NCBI GenBank assembly: GCA_000381585.1
Contig: KB906739.1
Span: 372,001 to 436,000 of the forward strand
Direction of reading: 5' to 3'
DNA from: Acidobacteriaceae bacterium KBS 83
GTDB taxonomy: Bacteria > Acidobacteriota > Terriglobia > Terriglobales > Acidobacteriaceae
Length of the DNA: 64,000 nucleotides
Shown: positions 26,664 to 35,481 of the stretch, one piece after another
Layout: every line of letters starts with the position of its first letter
Numbering within the stretch: the first letter of the stretch is position 1
The notes under the pieces: generated by a model
Databases searched by the model: none
Seen by the model: the letters and a program-made list of their open reading frames with translations, nothing else
What the model was told of the DNA's origin: nothing
Program-made: the position numbers and the translations under genes

Positions 26664-27227
26664 TTAAGTGGGAAGCAATCCTGCTGTGCGGTAACTTTCG
26701 ATCAGGCTGTCGTAGAGGGCTATGTCCGCCCGACTCCTCGCCATGAGCTGAGCACCCATGATTCCAGAGTAGATAGCGCGTGCTCGCCTCTCGGCCTCCT
26801 TGGGACCAACAACTTTGGCGGCGATCAGCGTCTTCTTCAGCCAGGCAATATTGACGTCCGTAAAAGCTTGAACTTCCGTCTTTACTAAGTCGGGCAGATC
26901 ATCGAATTGCGCAGACATAAAGCTGCAAAGGCAAATGCGATTGTCGTTTTCCAGTGCCCAGCGAAAGGTCTCCGGATAGCGGCGCAGCGCGTCGAGCGGC
27001 TTCGATGAGTTTTGCAGCAGCGACTCAAGATAAGCTGCAGAATCCTCCCAGTAGCGCTTCGCGACCGCCGCAGCGAGGTCGGCTTTGCTCGGGAAATGAT
27101 AGTAGATACTCGCGGCTTTGATACCAACGTGCTGGGCTAAGTCACGGAAGTTCAACCCTGCATAACCATGAGCTTGCGCGACAAGCTTCGCGGCAGCCAG
27201 GATCTCTTCCCGAGCATTTGCACTCAT
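26664..27227 (-). CDS. TetR/AcrR-family repressor
   Basis: 187 residues from ATG 27227, chosen because GCGGAGG lies just upstream; the frame is open 27 codons further. The helix-turn-helix is typical: LNFRDLAQHVGIKAASIYYH followed by FPSKADL. The ligand-binding part contains CLCSFMSAQFDDLPD. It is divergent to an amidase gene, and the 116-base gap between them holds two dyads with repeated GGCAGGTAGA. It probably represses the amidase and itself until an inducer, perhaps an amide or nitrile compound, binds. Confidence 0.9.
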   Translation of the reverse strand: MSANAREEILAAAKLVAQAHGYAGLNFRDLAQHVGIKAASIYYHFPSKADLAAAVAKRYWEDSAAYLESLLQNSSKPLDALRRYPETFRWALENDNRICLCSFMSAQFDDLPDLVKTEVQAFTDVNIAWLKKTLIAAKVVGPKEAERRARAIYSGIMGAQLMARSRADIALYDSLIESYRTAGLLPT

Positions 27228-27276
27228 CACGCACCTCCGCACTTCCGTACGAGAAAAACTCTCTCGATTTCTGAAT

Positions 27277-27331
27277 CTACCATGTGGCAGGTAGAATCTC
27301 AACTTCATTGACCTGCCTGTTGGCAGGTAGA
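27277..27331. promoter_or_regulatory. Twin dyads, probable TetR operators
   Basis: Dyad 1 (27277-27294) has CTACC and GGTAG arms. Dyad 2 (27311-27328) is ACCTGCC-TGTT-GGCAGGT with perfect 7-base arms. Both end in the direct repeat TGGCAGGTAGA (27285-27295 and 27321-27331), 36 bases apart. They occupy the divergent TetR/amidase promoter region, the usual position of TetR-family operators. Confidence 0.65.
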
Positions 27332-27343
27332 TAGAGGTGAACC

Positions 27344-28753
27344 ATGAGCACAGAACTTATTTATTCCGACGCAACGAAGCTGGCTGAACTGATCAGCACA
27401 CGCGAGATCTCTCCGGTCGAAGTCATGAAGGCACACCTTGATCGCATCGAGGCCGTCAACCCCAGGGTGAATGCGATCGTTACGATTGCCGATAGCGCCC
27501 TGGAGTCCGCCAGGGCAGCAGAAGCGGCGGTACTGAGGGGAGATGAACTAGGCCCCCTGCACGGTGTGCCATTCACGGCGAAGGATTCAATCGACACGGC
27601 GAAGGTGCTAACCCAACGTGGATCGCCGATCTTCAAAGGACGCACGCCCGAGACAGATGCGACCAGCATTGCACGCATGAAAAAAGCAGGGGGAATTCTG
27701 CTTGCGAAGACCAACCTTCCTGAATTCTCCTACTGGATTGAAAGCGACAATCTGCTCACCGGTCGGACGAAGAACCCCTGGAACCTGGACCTGACGCCGG
27801 GCGGCTCAAGCGGTGGCGAGTCGGCGGCGATCGCGGCGGGCATGTCTCCGCTTGGCCTGGGTACCGACCTTGCGATCTCCGTTCGCGGTCCGGCTGCCCA
27901 TACCGGCATTGTCTCGCTCAAGGCAACGCACGGACGCGTGCCCATGACAGGCATCTGGCCGCGTGAACCGCGCCGTTTCTGGCATGTAGGTCCGATGGCT
28001 CGGAGCATTCGCGATCTATCGTTGGCCTTTTCGCAGCTCGCCGGACCCGATGGACAGGACGGCTACTCCAGCAGCGCCATCCCATTTGATGCCGGAGTTG
28101 GTAGTTCCAACGAGCGTCCGCTTCGTGTGGGCTGGCTGGTGGAGCCCGGCTTTGGACCGATTGACCGCGAGACTGCATCGACGGTGGAAGCTGCTGCTGA
28201 TGCGCTCAAGGATTTTGGGCACACCGTCGAGTCCGTGCACATCCCTGCACTTGAACGCGACTTTGCTCTCGATGTCTTCAGCCGTCTGCACGTCCTGGAG
28301 ATGAAGCCTGGATTTGTGAAGACTACGGCTGGCCGCAGTGAGAATGAAATCTCCTACATGGCCAAGTTCATGCTCTCGCTGCCCGATACGCCTGCCGCGG
28401 ACTACATCGATGCAGTGCAAGGAGCGGAGCGCCTGAAGGATGGTTATGCCGAGTACTTCCAGAAGTACGACGTATTGCTCACCCCGGTACTGCCTGTTCC
28501 ATCCTTCAAGCATGGCCAGGCAGAGTTGCTGATCAACGGCCAAACGGTCGGCGCCATGGGCATCATGTCCGTGACATCGCATTTAAGCGTTACCGGACTG
28601 CCGGGCGTTTCCATGCGGTTCGGCACGAGCAAGGAAGGAATGCCGATCGGTGTACAAATCGTCGGTAGCTGGCAAACCGAGTCCACGATTCTTCACACTG
28701 CTTCGCTTCTGGAGCAGGTTAGCTCTGTACGCGATCTACACCCGAATCTCTAA
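27344..28753 (+). CDS. Amidase-signature (AS) family amidohydrolase
   Basis: 469 residues. The catalytic triad is visible: Lys in GVPFTAKDSIDT (about residue 79), the cis-Ser in the Gly/Ser loop TPGGSSGGES (about 155), and the nucleophile Ser in DLAISVRGPAAH (about 178). The usual GGSIR at the nucleophile reads AISVR here, a small departure. AS enzymes hydrolyse amides, including aryl- or cyclic-dimer amides; the substrate cannot be deduced. There is no signal peptide, so it is cytoplasmic. The start has AGAGGTG 6 bases upstream. It is probably controlled by the divergent TetR repressor. Confidence 0.9.
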   Translation: MSTELIYSDATKLAELISTREISPVEVMKAHLDRIEAVNPRVNAIVTIADSALESARAAEAAVLRGDELGPLHGVPFTAKDSIDTAKVLTQRGSPIFKGRTPETDATSIARMKKAGGILLAKTNLPEFSYWIESDNLLTGRTKNPWNLDLTPGGSSGGESAAIAAGMSPLGLGTDLAISVRGPAAHTGIVSLKATHGRVPMTGIWPREPRRFWHVGPMARSIRDLSLAFSQLAGPDGQDGYSSSAIPFDAGVGSSNERPLRVGWLVEPGFGPIDRETASTVEAAADALKDFGHTVESVHIPALERDFALDVFSRLHVLEMKPGFVKTTAGRSENEISYMAKFMLSLPDTPAADYIDAVQGAERLKDGYAEYFQKYDVLLTPVLPVPSFKHGQAELLINGQTVGAMGIMSVTSHLSVTGLPGVSMRFGTSKEGMPIGVQIVGSWQTESTILHTASLLEQVSSVRDLHPNL

Positions 28754-28891
28754 ACCGCGGCAGTCATGAGGGAGCAAAAAGAAGCGATCGAGCCGCTCTT
28801 GTTTGCTCCTCTGCATGCGGAGCGAAACGTCGGCTTGTAGGAGGGAATGGGTCCGGCGCCGTTGAAATCTGCACAATGCCATATGAACGAA

Positions 28892-29365
28892 TTAGGTAGG
28901 AGGTTTGATCTTGATTGCCGGTTCACCCAAATCCGCAGCGCAATCTGCGAGTCGGTAGACATCGGCAAGGAGGGAGTTATAAGCCGCTTGGCCAAATCTA
29001 CTTATGAGCGTGCCTTGAACACTAGCCCACTTCTGATTCGCGCTATTCAGAATCCGACGCCCAGACTTTGTGAGCCTTGCCGTACGGAAACGACTTCCCA
29101 TTGCGCTCGGAGAAGCGACCCAACCGTCACGAACCATGGGGGTGAGCGCGCGGTAGAGTGAGGTTCGGTCCATCTCCAATTCTTCAGAAATTCGAACTAG
29201 CGGCTCCCCAGCCCGACGGGAGATGCAGCGTAAAACTGCGAGCTGGGTGATGTTTAGGCCAACTGAAGAGACCTTCGAATCATAGACACGGCCCAGTACC
29301 CGTGACAATTTCTTCACGGTGGTACAAGCACACTGAGCCTCACCTGGCCGCAACGATGTGTACAC
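28892..29365 (-). CDS. MarR-family transcriptional regulator
   Basis: 157 residues, GTG start at 29365. The winged helix shows NITQLAVLRCISRRAGEPLV, then ISEELEMDRTSLYRALTPMV and the wing GSRFRTARLTKSGRRIL. A perfect palindrome straddles the start codon and may be an autoregulatory site. It lies convergent to the amidase gene and divergent to the cupin gene at 29458, which may be its target. A Cys pair near the N-terminus (CAC, residues 12-14) could allow thiol sensing, but this is speculative. Confidence 0.82.
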   Translation of the reverse strand: MYTSLRPGEAQCACTTVKKLSRVLGRVYDSKVSSVGLNITQLAVLRCISRRAGEPLVRISEELEMDRTSLYRALTPMVRDGWVASPSAMGSRFRTARLTKSGRRILNSANQKWASVQGTLISRFGQAAYNSLLADVYRLADCAADLGEPAIKIKPPT

Positions 29366-29368
29366 ATC
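29355..29368. promoter_or_regulatory. Palindrome over the MarR start codon
   Basis: GATGTGTACACATC is fully self-complementary and covers the GTG start of the MarR gene. Binding here would block both transcription and start-codon access. It is a candidate autoregulatory operator; chance cannot be excluded for 14 bases. Confidence 0.4.
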
Positions 29369-29457
29369 TTAAATTTAAATCATGTCGCCTCGGCATAGCA
29401 GTCAAGTGCTGTCTTTTTTTTGATGTATATGCATCACTGAATCTCCTCAAATCATCC

Positions 29458-30009
29458 ATGCATGAGATTGGTTTGCCTGTGGTAGAGGCAATAACAGAAT
29501 GTCGTTCTGTCGTCATCATGTCTCCGACGAAGCGAACGAGGGCTATTGGCTTGATTCCTTATTTAGTTCGTGAGTTTTTTGCAGCAGTCCTGAAGCGCGC
29601 AGGCACCGCCGCTGCTGACCGCGGATGTGAAATATCAAATCCTTGCGTCGCTCAGGGGGCGGATATACCTTTCCAGCTTCAGACCAAGATCCTTATCCAA
29701 AGTACGTCCTCGTGGGATGGAACACCTTATGTTTCCTACCCTGCTGGACGACCCCAAATCACCATTCTCAAGATCACTATTGCTCCGCACACCACGATGA
29801 AGTGGCACTCCCATCCTCTGCCGAATGCGGGCTACATCCTATCCGGTGAACTCACGATCGAGCGGGAGGACGGGACGAAGGAACATTTCGTGGCGGGACA
29901 AGCTGTCACGGAGACAGTGAACAGCGTTCATCGTGGAGTTACAGGAGCAGAACGAACCGTGCTCATAGTGTTTTATCCGGGTACACCTGGACTGCCACTC
30001 TCCCACTAG
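29458..30009 (+). CDS. Cupin-domain protein
   Basis: The C-terminal 110 residues form a cupin: ITIAPHTTMKWHSHPLPNAG (metal ligands His-x-His), YILSGELTIEREDGTKEHF and NSVHRGVTG. The N-terminal 70 residues from the ATG at 29458 have no recognisable signal peptide or domain, and no good ribosome binding site precedes either candidate ATG (29458, 29518), so the start is uncertain and the N-terminus may be damaged. Cupins of this type occur as small stand-alone proteins with varied or unknown functions. It is divergent from the MarR gene. Confidence 0.65.
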   Translation: MHEIGLPVVEAITECRSVVIMSPTKRTRAIGLIPYLVREFFAAVLKRAGTAAADRGCEISNPCVAQGADIPFQLQTKILIQSTSSWDGTPYVSYPAGRPQITILKITIAPHTTMKWHSHPLPNAGYILSGELTIEREDGTKEHFVAGQAVTETVNSVHRGVTGAERTVLIVFYPGTPGLPLSH

Positions 30010-30175
30010 CGATTGTGGAGTGAAGTTCTAACTGGGCGGGTTTTGGCACACAGCAGTCAACACTTTCGCAGTTCCTTACGAAGCGATGGTTGAAGACGAA
30101 ACCCAGCGCGACTGTTTGGCGAAGAGATTTGGCAAAACTCTTCGAGAGTTCGACGAGTGGCGAAAAGGAGTGAGT

Positions 30176-31216
30176 ATGGAGTTTACGAGATTCGGCCGGA
30201 CAGGGTTGACGGTTTCCCGCGTATGCCTGGGCACAGGAACCTTTGGAAAGCAGACGGACGAAGTGGAAGCATTTCGAATATTCGATAAGGCGACTGAGGC
30301 AGGGGTGAACTTTATCGATACCGCGGACCTTTATCCACCGGGTGGAGCGCTTGGTAGTGGTAGCGCTGAAATCATCACTGGTCGCTGGCTCAGCAACAAA
30401 CGAGGTCATTTCATCCTCGGAACAAAAGGCGGCGGTCCGATGGGTGTCGCGTCGTGGGATAAGGGCAACTCGCGGAAGCATCTACTGGACGCGATTGAGG
30501 GGTCGCTGCGCCGCCTCAATACGGACTATGTTGACCTTTACTCACTGCACCTCGATGATCCTGAGACCCCGCTCGAAGAAACCGTTGAAGCTATGGACGC
30601 AATCGTGCGCTCAGGCAAGGCGCGTTATATCGGCGTATCGAATTTTCTGGCTTACCGGCTAGCAAGAGCACTTGGCCTTCAGGACGCACGGAAGCTGACG
30701 CGCTTCGTTTGCGCGCAACCCCGTTACAACCTGCTGTTCCGAGAAGTTGAACGTGAACTTTTCCGATTTGCGCAGGAAGAAACGATCGCTGTCACTCCAT
30801 ACAATCCACTCGCTGGTGGACTTCTGACCGGAAAATACAAACACAGCGTGTCACCTGAAAAAGGCCGCTTCTCGAATGAACTCGGTGGGGTTGGGAAAAA
30901 GTATTCGGGCTGGTACTGGGATGAACGGAAGTTCGAGACCGTAGAAAAGATTCAGGAGATCGCAGACCAGCGAAAAGTACCGATCACGACACTATGCACA
31001 GCGTGGTTGTTGTCAAACCGTGCTGTCACCTCGGTGATTGTAGGTCCCAGCCGGCCTGACCACCTGGCCGACTCGTTGGCCGCAGCAGAATTTAAACTCG
31101 ATGGCGCATTGGAGGCACAGCTCGATGACATCAGCGTCGACTACCGGAAAGGTGACTTGGAAAGTGAGCAACCGCAGTCTAGTGCGTCGGTAATGCCTAC
31201 ATCGGTAAAGCCGTAA
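30176..31216 (+). CDS. Aldo/keto reductase
   Basis: 346 residues from ATG 30176 (AAAGGAGTGAGT upstream); the longer frame from 30086 lacks a ribosome binding site. The catalytic tetrad is present: Asp and Tyr in FIDTADLYPP, Lys in FILGTKGGG, His in DLYSLHLDDP. The NADPH-binding end includes VTSVIVGPSRPDHLADSL. The sequence resembles the AKR group of 1-deoxyxylulose/YajO or YghZ type, with broad carbonyl substrates. It probably uses NADPH in the cytoplasm. There is no evident operon partner, as the next gene is a fragment. Confidence 0.9.
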   Translation: MEFTRFGRTGLTVSRVCLGTGTFGKQTDEVEAFRIFDKATEAGVNFIDTADLYPPGGALGSGSAEIITGRWLSNKRGHFILGTKGGGPMGVASWDKGNSRKHLLDAIEGSLRRLNTDYVDLYSLHLDDPETPLEETVEAMDAIVRSGKARYIGVSNFLAYRLARALGLQDARKLTRFVCAQPRYNLLFREVERELFRFAQEETIAVTPYNPLAGGLLTGKYKHSVSPEKGRFSNELGGVGKKYSGWYWDERKFETVEKIQEIADQRKVPITTLCTAWLLSNRAVTSVIVGPSRPDHLADSLAAAEFKLDGALEAQLDDISVDYRKGDLESEQPQSSASVMPTSVKP

Positions 31217-31301
31217 GTACTTCCATGCGAGTGAGTAGATCAAGCCGGGAGTCATTCCGCGTTTTAACTATGTAGTGGTTTCAGAAGCACAGAGATCTGA
31301 C

Positions 31302-31616
31302 ATGAAGGTATTTCTGGTATTCGCTCATATCGCCTCGATCGGCCAGGATCAAACAGCGACAGCCATCGACTCCAGTATCACCTGCATGCGTCCGGTACTC
31401 TCCGGCAGGTTGCGCGCCACGGCGCGAACGGTGAAGCAGGGGCGCACGCTGAGCTTCTACGAGTGCGATATCGCGGACGAGAGCGGTCGGCTCATGGCTC
31501 GTGTGTCCGCAACGACGATGACTCTCGACGAAGACCGCAGTCGCGGCCGCGGTGAACTCTACGGTGCCGACACAGTCAAGGCAGGTGAGGAAGCCTTGGC
31601 ACTGGATGTGGGATAG
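31302..31616 (+). pseudogene. Truncated hotdog-fold thioesterase (PaaI/DUF4442-like)
   Basis: From about residue 20 the sequence follows the C-terminal half of PaaI-type hotdog proteins: TATAIDSSITCMRPVLSGRL, RATARTVKQGRTLSFYECDI, DESGRLMARVSATTMTL. The N-terminal 50-60 residues, including the central helix with catalytic groups, are replaced by unrelated sequence. It is therefore probably non-functional. The stop overlaps the GTG of the following dehydrogenase gene, suggesting that the two were once an operon. Confidence 0.65.
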
Positions 31617-32566
31617 TGCGTATCCTTTTCTGCGGAAATACGTTCCCCGACGCGCCGGAATATCTGCGCGAACATCTCGATCCAGGCGCCAATGACGAGA
31701 TCATCGTCTGCCCAGACGCCGACATCGTGCCTCACCTTGCCGGCGTCGATGTCATCATCCCTAAGATGCAACGGATTGGAGCCGAGGCAATCCAGGCTGG
31801 AACATTTCGCCTGGTGCAGCAGTGGGGTGCCGGTCTAGAGGGAGTGGACATCGACGCTGCCAGACGAAAAGGAGTCTTCGTCGCGAATGTGCCAGCCACC
31901 GGCGGCAACGCCGAGTCGGTGGCCGAGCATGCGATGCTCCTCACCCTTGCACTGCTGCGCGATTTGCCGAAGGCTCAGACTCATGTACGCACAGGCGTCC
32001 TTGGAGCTCCATTGGGCAAGGTTTTGGCGGGCCGCACCGTGTGTCTCTACGGATTAGGAGCAATTGCGCTGCCCCTTTCGAAGCGGCTGCGTGCCTTTGA
32101 TGTGAACTTGATTGGAATCAGCCGTCAGGTAACCAGGGAGAAGATCGCGAAATTTCACCTCACCCGGTGCTTTTCCGTCGACGAACGGGACAAGGCTTTC
32201 GCCGTGACGAATGTTCTGGTGCTCTGCATGCGCTACACAGAGGAGATGCGCGGCATGCTCGGTGCCCGGGAGCTCGCTGCTCTGCGACCGGGTGCATACG
32301 TGATCAATGTCGCGCGTGGTGGAGTCGTAAACGGAGAAGCCCTGTACGCGCAACTACACTCGGGCCACCTAGCCGGTGCGGGGCTGGATGTGTTCTGGCA
32401 AGAGCCCTTGCCCACGGACGATCCCATCCTGACGCTTCCGAACGTAATTGCCACGCCGCATGTGGGAGGCGTCACGGAATCTTCGTTCGGCATGATCGCA
32501 GAGGTGGTTGCGGAAAACATCGAACGCTTGAGACGCGAAGAGTCGCTCTTACACCGAGCTGTGTAG
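31616..32566 (+). CDS. D-isomer-specific 2-hydroxyacid dehydrogenase
   Basis: 316 residues, GTG start overlapping the previous stop. The NAD-binding fold contains VCLYGLGAIALPLSKRL. The catalytic Arg is in INVARGGVVNGE, the Glu in VFWQEPLPTDDP and the His in ATPHVGGVTESS. Family members interconvert 2-oxo acids and D-2-hydroxy acids (glycerate, phosphoglycerate, lactate and others); the substrate is not deducible. Length and motifs are complete. Confidence 0.9.
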   Translation: MRILFCGNTFPDAPEYLREHLDPGANDEIIVCPDADIVPHLAGVDVIIPKMQRIGAEAIQAGTFRLVQQWGAGLEGVDIDAARRKGVFVANVPATGGNAESVAEHAMLLTLALLRDLPKAQTHVRTGVLGAPLGKVLAGRTVCLYGLGAIALPLSKRLRAFDVNLIGISRQVTREKIAKFHLTRCFSVDERDKAFAVTNVLVLCMRYTEEMRGMLGARELAALRPGAYVINVARGGVVNGEALYAQLHSGHLAGAGLDVFWQEPLPTDDPILTLPNVIATPHVGGVTESSFGMIAEVVAENIERLRREESLLHRAV

Positions 32567-32620
32567 CACGCTCAAAGGGCTAGCCCCTCGCGCACAATCC
32601 GTCATCCGGGCTTTCGTTCT

Positions 32621-32788
32621 ATGGCTGACCCATCCAATTCCGCGCAGGTCAGCGATATCCACTACGACGAATATGCCGAGCCATCGTTCGTACGCGAAGT
32701 GGTCCGCCGCGTCAATACGCTTCATCCCGATGTCGGCGTGTTCACCGGCGATTTTGTCACCGCCGGGGCTGCACTCCGTTTGTCCTGA
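32621..32788 (+). pseudogene. N-terminal fragment of a calcineurin-like metallophosphoesterase
   Basis: ATG 32621 leads into AQVSDIHYDEYAEPSFVREV and LHPDVGVFTGDFVTAG, the DxH and GDxx metal motifs of the family, then a stop at 32786. The GNHD and GHxH motifs are missing. About 55 of an expected 270 or more residues remain. Confidence 0.65.
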
Positions 32789-32940
32789 TTGTGTATGGAA
32801 CCGGCTTCGCGGCCGAAGATGGCCTAGTCTACTTTCTTCCCGACATTTATGTCGAAGATGGGGTGCTTTGGGAAGCGCTAAAGAGAGCAAACAATCGCCG
32901 CATGGAGGACGACCTGATCGATGCCGCGGCGCTCAGGTAG
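32770..32940 (+). pseudogene. C-terminal fragment, possibly of an L,D-transpeptidase (YcbB/LdtD type)
   Basis: In another frame from the preceding fragment, the sequence TPFVLIVYGTGFAAEDGLVY, FLPDIYVEDG, LWEALKRA resembles the extreme C-terminus of LdtD-type transpeptidases (TPV-xx-Y-xx-A-xx-DG-xV-xF-xxDIY-xxD). The catalytic Cys region is absent. The match is short and made from memory, so the family call is tentative. Confidence 0.4.
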
Positions 32941-32986
32941 ACCGGACGGCGGAAGAATGCACGAGTCCAACCTATCTACTTCTGCC

Positions 32987-33868
32987 TTAACCGCTGGACC
33001 CCAATTCCTCTAGTCGTCCGGTTGTACCGTCAACTTTCATCGACCAGCACTCGATGCGGCCGCGCCAGTAAATGAATTCGACACCGTCGAGTAGCCAGCC
33101 GACCTCCACTTGGACCGGGATGCGTCGGCTGCCGATTGTTCGATAGTCGCCGGCACGTCCGAACCATGGACAATTCGTCACCACGCGGCCGTTCTGCCGC
33201 GGCCGATCGTCTGCCTCTATCCTGACCACATCACCGGCGCCGTCGAGGATCAGACGAATTTCACACCGGCGTGTACCCTTCCCAGTCGCAACCGCCAGTG
33301 TGCGCGTATTGAGGACACGCCACTCAAGCTGCCGGTTCAGTAGCAGCGCATCGGGATTCCACATCAATTCGGCGAGATAGCGCATGGCTTCGCCGCGGAA
33401 CATGGTATCGCCGTCGGCCATATGTACAACTGGCAGGACACCGAACAGCCGGCCCTCAAGTCCGGCCTCATGCCCGACCACGTAGTCAATCACATTCATC
33501 GAAAGCCCGACGCTTATCGGCAACTGTGCGCGCCACAGAAAGGCGACTTCTGGGATGACGATGGTCTGCTGCGCCGTGAACGACAACGGTTTTGAACCGG
33601 GTTTGAGCCACATTTCGCCACTTTGGGTGAGCTGGACGATCCGACCGTTGCTGCCAGCCGGGACACCTAGTCTTAAAGCTAACGCGTGTACTTGCCACGG
33701 CAGATCCGTGCGCGGATCAGATGCCGTTCGGGTTTGCTCAACCGACCGCTGCAGACACTCGATGCGTTCAAGAAAGATGCGGCGTGCGACCGCGGCAAAC
33801 ACGACCGCGATTATCGCCACGCCGCTAAGTCCGACGGCCACAACCGTGAATGAGCCCCTATGCTTCAT
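32987..33868 (-). CDS. DUF6544/DUF6920-type membrane-anchored protein
   Basis: 293 residues from ATG 33868. The ATG overlaps the stop of the upstream FAD oxidoreductase gene (ATGA), so the two are translationally coupled. One N-terminal membrane helix (FTVVAVGLSGVAIIAVVFAA) is followed by a soluble domain with IVQLTQSGEMWLKPG, then LPISVGLSMNVIDYVVGHEA, LEGRLFGVLPVV, RYLAELMWNPDALL and a C-terminal beta-rich part. This pattern is characteristic of an uncharacterised family in which the domain lies outside the inner membrane. Its function is unknown; coupling suggests a shared pathway with the oxidoreductase. Confidence 0.7.
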   Translation of the reverse strand: MKHRGSFTVVAVGLSGVAIIAVVFAAVARRIFLERIECLQRSVEQTRTASDPRTDLPWQVHALALRLGVPAGSNGRIVQLTQSGEMWLKPGSKPLSFTAQQTIVIPEVAFLWRAQLPISVGLSMNVIDYVVGHEAGLEGRLFGVLPVVHMADGDTMFRGEAMRYLAELMWNPDALLLNRQLEWRVLNTRTLAVATGKGTRRCEIRLILDGAGDVVRIEADDRPRQNGRVVTNCPWFGRAGDYRTIGSRRIPVQVEVGWLLDGVEFIYWRGRIECWSMKVDGTTGRLEELGSSG

Positions 33869-35415
33869 CTCATCACCTGCTGTGATACCGCGAAAGGCCT
33901 CCGATCTTGCCGGCATACGGCCTGAATGGCGGACCGCGCCGTCATCAGGCCCGACGGCAGACCACCTCCCGGCATGACCCATTGGCCCACCATCAAGAAC
34001 TGACGCAAACCGGGCAAGGTATTCGGCAGTGCTCTGTACCCGCTGGTGGGCGTCAGGAGCCAACCTTCCATGCTTCCCTTCCAATTCCCCGTGTAGCGGA
34101 TAACAGTGGCAGGCGTCGAAACATCGATTACCTCAATCGCACGACGGAGATCCGGCACGTTCTTCTCCAGGATGGCAATGACAGCTTCAGCGACACGTTG
34201 TTTCTCCGCCTGATAGAGCGAAGGGGCGTCTTGCTGTAGACGCACCCAATACTCAAAATCGCGGGTTGGAAGAAAGCAAGTGACCGCGGTCTTGCCGGGC
34301 GGCGCAAATGTCGGATCGTAGTGAAAGAAGCGGAATGAGACTTGCCGAAGCTGGGCTCTTGGATCGACCTGGAGCGGCGTGTCGAGGAGTCGAGTTGCGA
34401 ATGGGGGCTGGTGGGACAAATCTCGCGCGACACCTAGGGAGACCTGCAGATAGGACGGGAAGGTCTCAAGTTCACCATAAATCTTCTCGGTGGCTTTATC
34501 CGTGTACTTGCCGCCAAGAAGATCGAAGACGGTCGCATGGCCATCGGCGGCAGAGATCACCCAATCTGCCGCCACGGTCTCCCCGTTAGTCAGCTGTATT
34601 CCGACGGCGGTATCGCGATCTACGAGGATGTTTTCGACTTTGGTCCCGAGCCGGAGCCGTCCACCCAGGCCTTCGAGCTTCTGCGCGATGCCTTGAATCA
34701 CAGCCTGTGAGCCACCGATCGGATAGCCCGCATCCCGCCCATTCATCCACGCGAGAGAAAAGAAGAGAGCGATGGCGGACAGCTGGCCCATTTCGCCGTC
34801 CCCGAAGAAACGCTTAATAAGTGGATCTGTGAACCTCTTGCCGTACTCCTCACCGCTCATGCTCGACAACTCGTGCAGTAACGGCAAGTAAGGGACGTCG
34901 CGCAGGTATGTTAGCCAGTTGCCAGCCCAGCCCTCGGTCGGGTCGGGCAGTTTGAACTTGGAGAGGCTTCGAATGGCCGACGCGAAATGGCGGATTTCCC
35001 CCGCGTCCTGCGGTGCCTGTCGCAGCATCTCCGTCTCCAGGCGGTCGACGTTGGAATAGATCCTGAGACATTCACCGTGTTCGGTTTCCAGGCGCACGAA
35101 CTCATCCGAATACAAGAACGTGAGCTTGTTGATGTCGAATATCTCCAGCCATCGCGAATACATTGACCTATTCGGATTCGTGCCGAGCAGCCAATGCAAA
35201 CAGGTCTCAAACGTGTAGTCTCCCCTGCGCCAACTCGTGGCCAATCCTCCGGCAGAGTCGTGCATTTCAAGGACCTCTGCTTGATAACCGCATCTTTGTG
35301 CATAAACTGCGGCGCAAAGGCCCGCAATGCCCCCGCCAATGATGATGATCTTCCCAGCATCTTTTTTCCTGTTTGCGACACTCCGTTCCGCCCGCTCGCT
35401 CTTGACAACGCTCAA
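33865..35415 (-). CDS. FAD-dependent NAD(P)/FAD oxidoreductase of the phytoene-desaturase type
   Basis: About 516 residues from TTG 35415, chosen because GGGAGGTGGACA precedes it. The Rossmann FAD motif lies near the N-terminus (KIIIIGGGIAGLCAAVYAQR), followed by the second FAD contact GGLATSWRRGDYTFE. The C-terminal FAD motif reads LMVGQWVMPGGGLPSGLMTA. Similar enzymes include carotenoid desaturases/isomerases and all-trans-retinol saturase-like proteins; no carotenoid genes are nearby. It is co-transcribed with the DUF6544 gene. Confidence 0.85.
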   Translation of the reverse strand: MSVVKSERAERSVANRKKDAGKIIIIGGGIAGLCAAVYAQRCGYQAEVLEMHDSAGGLATSWRRGDYTFETCLHWLLGTNPNRSMYSRWLEIFDINKLTFLYSDEFVRLETEHGECLRIYSNVDRLETEMLRQAPQDAGEIRHFASAIRSLSKFKLPDPTEGWAGNWLTYLRDVPYLPLLHELSSMSGEEYGKRFTDPLIKRFFGDGEMGQLSAIALFFSLAWMNGRDAGYPIGGSQAVIQGIAQKLEGLGGRLRLGTKVENILVDRDTAVGIQLTNGETVAADWVISAADGHATVFDLLGGKYTDKATEKIYGELETFPSYLQVSLGVARDLSHQPPFATRLLDTPLQVDPRAQLRQVSFRFFHYDPTFAPPGKTAVTCFLPTRDFEYWVRLQQDAPSLYQAEKQRVAEAVIAILEKNVPDLRRAIEVIDVSTPATVIRYTGNWKGSMEGWLLTPTSGYRALPNTLPGLRQFLMVGQWVMPGGGLPSGLMTARSAIQAVCRQDRRPFAVSQQVMR

Positions 35416-35481
35416 TGTCCACCTCCCATTTGGCCCAGACCGGGTCGAAGCACGCAATCAGATTTCGCCATTCTCGTCTGG

